From positions 1 through 6,251 of the forward strand of contig DUHU01000168.1 of NCBI GenBank assembly GCA_013330765.1: DNA of 6,251 nt, in the 5' to 3' direction. How positions within the stretch are numbered: position 1 is the first letter of the stretch; every line of letters starts with the position of its first letter. Below are positions 5,299 to 6,251 of the stretch, one piece after another. The notes beneath the pieces are model-generated. The model ran no database searches, was not told the DNA's origin, and worked only from the letters and a program-made list of their open reading frames with translations. Source of the DNA: Candidatus Poseidoniaceae archaeon (GTDB lineage Archaea; Thermoplasmatota; Poseidoniia; Poseidoniales; Poseidoniaceae). The position numbers and the translations under genes were made by a program.

Positions 5299-6251
5299 AT
5301 GAGTGCAGCAGGCCCCCTCGACGAGGCCGCTGCCCGAGAGGTCGAAGAGCAACTCACGACCACCCATCGCCAGCAAATCAACCGGCGCATCCCTATTCCG
5401 TTGCCGCGACCTGATTTCTGGAATGCCGTGAGCCGCTTGCTCCATTCCATCGATTTGGAGTTGCATGAAGCCGTGCGAAAGCATGGATTCGATCTCAGGG
5501 TTCAGAACCTCCAGCGTCGACAGGCCACCATTCGTCGCGTGGCCAGTGAACTCGCCCGACGGCGGCTTGTGGCCATGATGCAACACGCTTCGAGCCAATC
5601 CCTGCGATCGCCCTCACCGGCAGGCCAGCCAAACGAGCTCCCCTCCTTGGACTGGAGCCGCCATGACCCGGCAGAGCGGGAGTTCTACACCACCATGAAG
5701 GAGCAGATGGACCGGTTCAAACTCGCCGTGGATTGGGCCTCCATGCAAAACGGTCTCCCCGCAGAAGCTGCGGCAACCCGTTCAACACCCGCAGACTTTG
5801 CACCACCAGGCACCACGCAACTCGACGCCTACACCCAAGGATCCGAAGGCCTGACTGGAAGCCCACCACCGGCTTTGGCCTTCGAAGATGCTGAGCCTCG
5901 TGACGTGCACGACGTCGAAATGGATGAGGAAGAACGGCTTTTGTCCGAAAGGATGGACGATTGGTCAGAAGAAGAGTACCTCTTCGATCAACCTGAACCG
6001 TCGCCAAAATCCACCCCCAAAGGTCGGCATGCAGCGGCCTTGGAACTCGCTCCTTCCGCGGGTTCTGCTTCCCCCGAGCCCGTTGATGCCCCCATGGCAG
6101 AAGAAGAGGCAAGCACCCCCCTGGCACGTGTCCGGATTCTTGCGTCCATGGAAGACGCCATCCTCGGGCCTGCGGGGGAAGAAATCGTCCTCTCGGCAGG
6201 GGACGTGCACCTTTTGACGCCCGACGTGGCGGAAATTCTCGTGGCCTCAGG
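5299..6251 (+). CDS. Archaeal GINS51-like replication factor, 3' end beyond the window (partial)
   Basis: The frame is open for 317 full codons from ATG 5299 to the edge; the upstream in-frame stop is 5248-5250, and the only other start option is a GTG directly before the ATG. GINS is the tetramer that joins MCM and Cdc45/RecJ-like protein in the replicative helicase. The N-terminal part (about 20-148) is helical and has the family's landmarks: a LP-x-PDFW segment (35-41), a long basic helix ending in LARRRLVAMM (85-94), and DPAEREFY (123-130) before the last helix. The C-terminal part (277 onward) reads RVRILASMEDAILG then AGDVHLLTPDVAEIL, matching the small beta-rich B domain. Helical A domain first and B domain last is the GINS51 order, not GINS23. 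Oddly, about 125 low-complexity residues separate the two domains, making it much longer than usual archaeal GINS51 proteins (near 200 residues). The assignment is from remembered motif patterns; an unrelated helical protein is possible but less likely. Confidence 0.75.
   Translation, partial: MSAAGPLDEAAAREVEEQLTTTHRQQINRRIPIPLPRPDFWNAVSRLLHSIDLELHEAVRKHGFDLRVQNLQRRQATIRRVASELARRRLVAMMQHASSQSLRSPSPAGQPNELPSLDWSRHDPAEREFYTTMKEQMDRFKLAVDWASMQNGLPAEAAATRSTPADFAPPGTTQLDAYTQGSEGLTGSPPPALAFEDAEPRDVHDVEMDEEERLLSERMDDWSEEEYLFDQPEPSPKSTPKGRHAAALELAPSAGSASPEPVDAPMAEEEASTPLARVRILASMEDAILGPAGEEIVLSAGDVHLLTPDVAEILVAS
5356..5742 (+). other. GINS A domain, helical (residues ~20-148)
   Basis: Several amphipathic helices are visible: residues about 41-62 (WNAVSRLLHSIDLELHEAVR), 66-98 (rich in Arg and Leu, ending LARRRLVAMMQHAS) and 124-145 (PAEREFYTTMKEQMDRFK). 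The strongly basic 73-89 stretch (RR, RR, RRR) stands out against the acidic linker that follows. The A domain forms the tetramer core in known GINS complexes. Confidence 0.65.
5743..6117 (+). other. Extended disordered linker of GINS51 (residues ~149-273)
   Basis: This stretch is rich in Pro, Ala, Ser, Glu and Asp and shows no regular heptad or beta pattern, so it is probably disordered. Two conserved-looking islands sit in it: TTQLDAYT (172-179) and an acidic, aromatic segment from DEEERLL to EEEYLFD (209-230). Such islands in disordered linkers are often short binding motifs. Codon use and GC look like the flanking domains, which argues against recent insertion. Confidence 0.6.
6118..6251 (+). 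other. GINS B domain, C-terminal (residues ~274 onward, cut by window edge)
   Basis: The segment starts with strand ARVRIL (276-281), then a loop with G290-P-A-G, strand EEIVLSAGDVHLL (294-306) and helix TPDVAEILVASG (307-318). The 'GD-V-x-x-L-x-P-x-x-A-x-x-L' pattern is the hallmark of the archaeal GINS51 B domain, where a Leu-Pro normally precedes the helix; here it reads LLTP. In solved archaeal replisome structures this domain contacts partners outside the tetramer. Only the last few residues and the stop are missing. Confidence 0.72.

Noticed and set aside
5095..5598. A 167-codon minus-strand frame spanning the intergenic region
   Set aside because: It overlaps the GINS51 coding region antisense and the signal peptide of the surface gene, and would remove the intergenic space that carries the Shine-Dalgarno.
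5717..6127. A 136-codon minus-strand frame
   Set aside because: It is antisense to the GINS51 linker; the plus frame continues into a recognisable B domain.

Overview
This window looks like a GC-rich (roughly 60% by eye) piece of a euryarchaeal genome. The best guess is a Marine Group II (Poseidoniales-like) or related Thermoplasmatota archaeon. Two things suggest this. A replication gene reads as an archaeal-type GINS51 subunit, a family confined to archaea and eukaryotes. Beside it is a very large secreted protein packed with N-X-S/T glycosylation sequons and MAM-like/jelly-roll modules, a style common in planktonic euryarchaea. The lineage is an inference; no rRNA or marker gene fixes it.

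Layout: positions 1-5189 are one uninterrupted reading frame on the minus strand, 1729 codons with no stop. It starts with a signal peptide at 5189 and runs off the left edge, so the C-terminus is missing. I translated it codon by codon, and the frame is kept exactly from the start codon to base 1. From N- to C-terminus it has a signal peptide, a short beta-rich head, three MAM-like modules that each carry an Asp-box-like site and a GW..DD motif, a trailing beta-sandwich, a central stretch I cannot assign, and Ig-like beta-sandwich segments including one EF-hand-like calcium loop.

Positions 5190-5298 are a 109-base divergent intergenic region. It holds a good Shine-Dalgarno sequence for the minus-strand gene and a few short TTGAA/TTCAA repeats.

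Positions 5299-6251 (plus strand, running off the right edge) encode a GINS51-like replication factor with an unusually long, disordered acidic/proline-rich linker between its helical A domain and its C-terminal B domain.

The two genes have no obvious functional link: one acts at the cell surface, the other at the replication fork. I saw no tRNA, rRNA, CRISPR array, insertion sequence or convincing terminator. The many shorter open frames on both strands are shadows caused by the high GC content.
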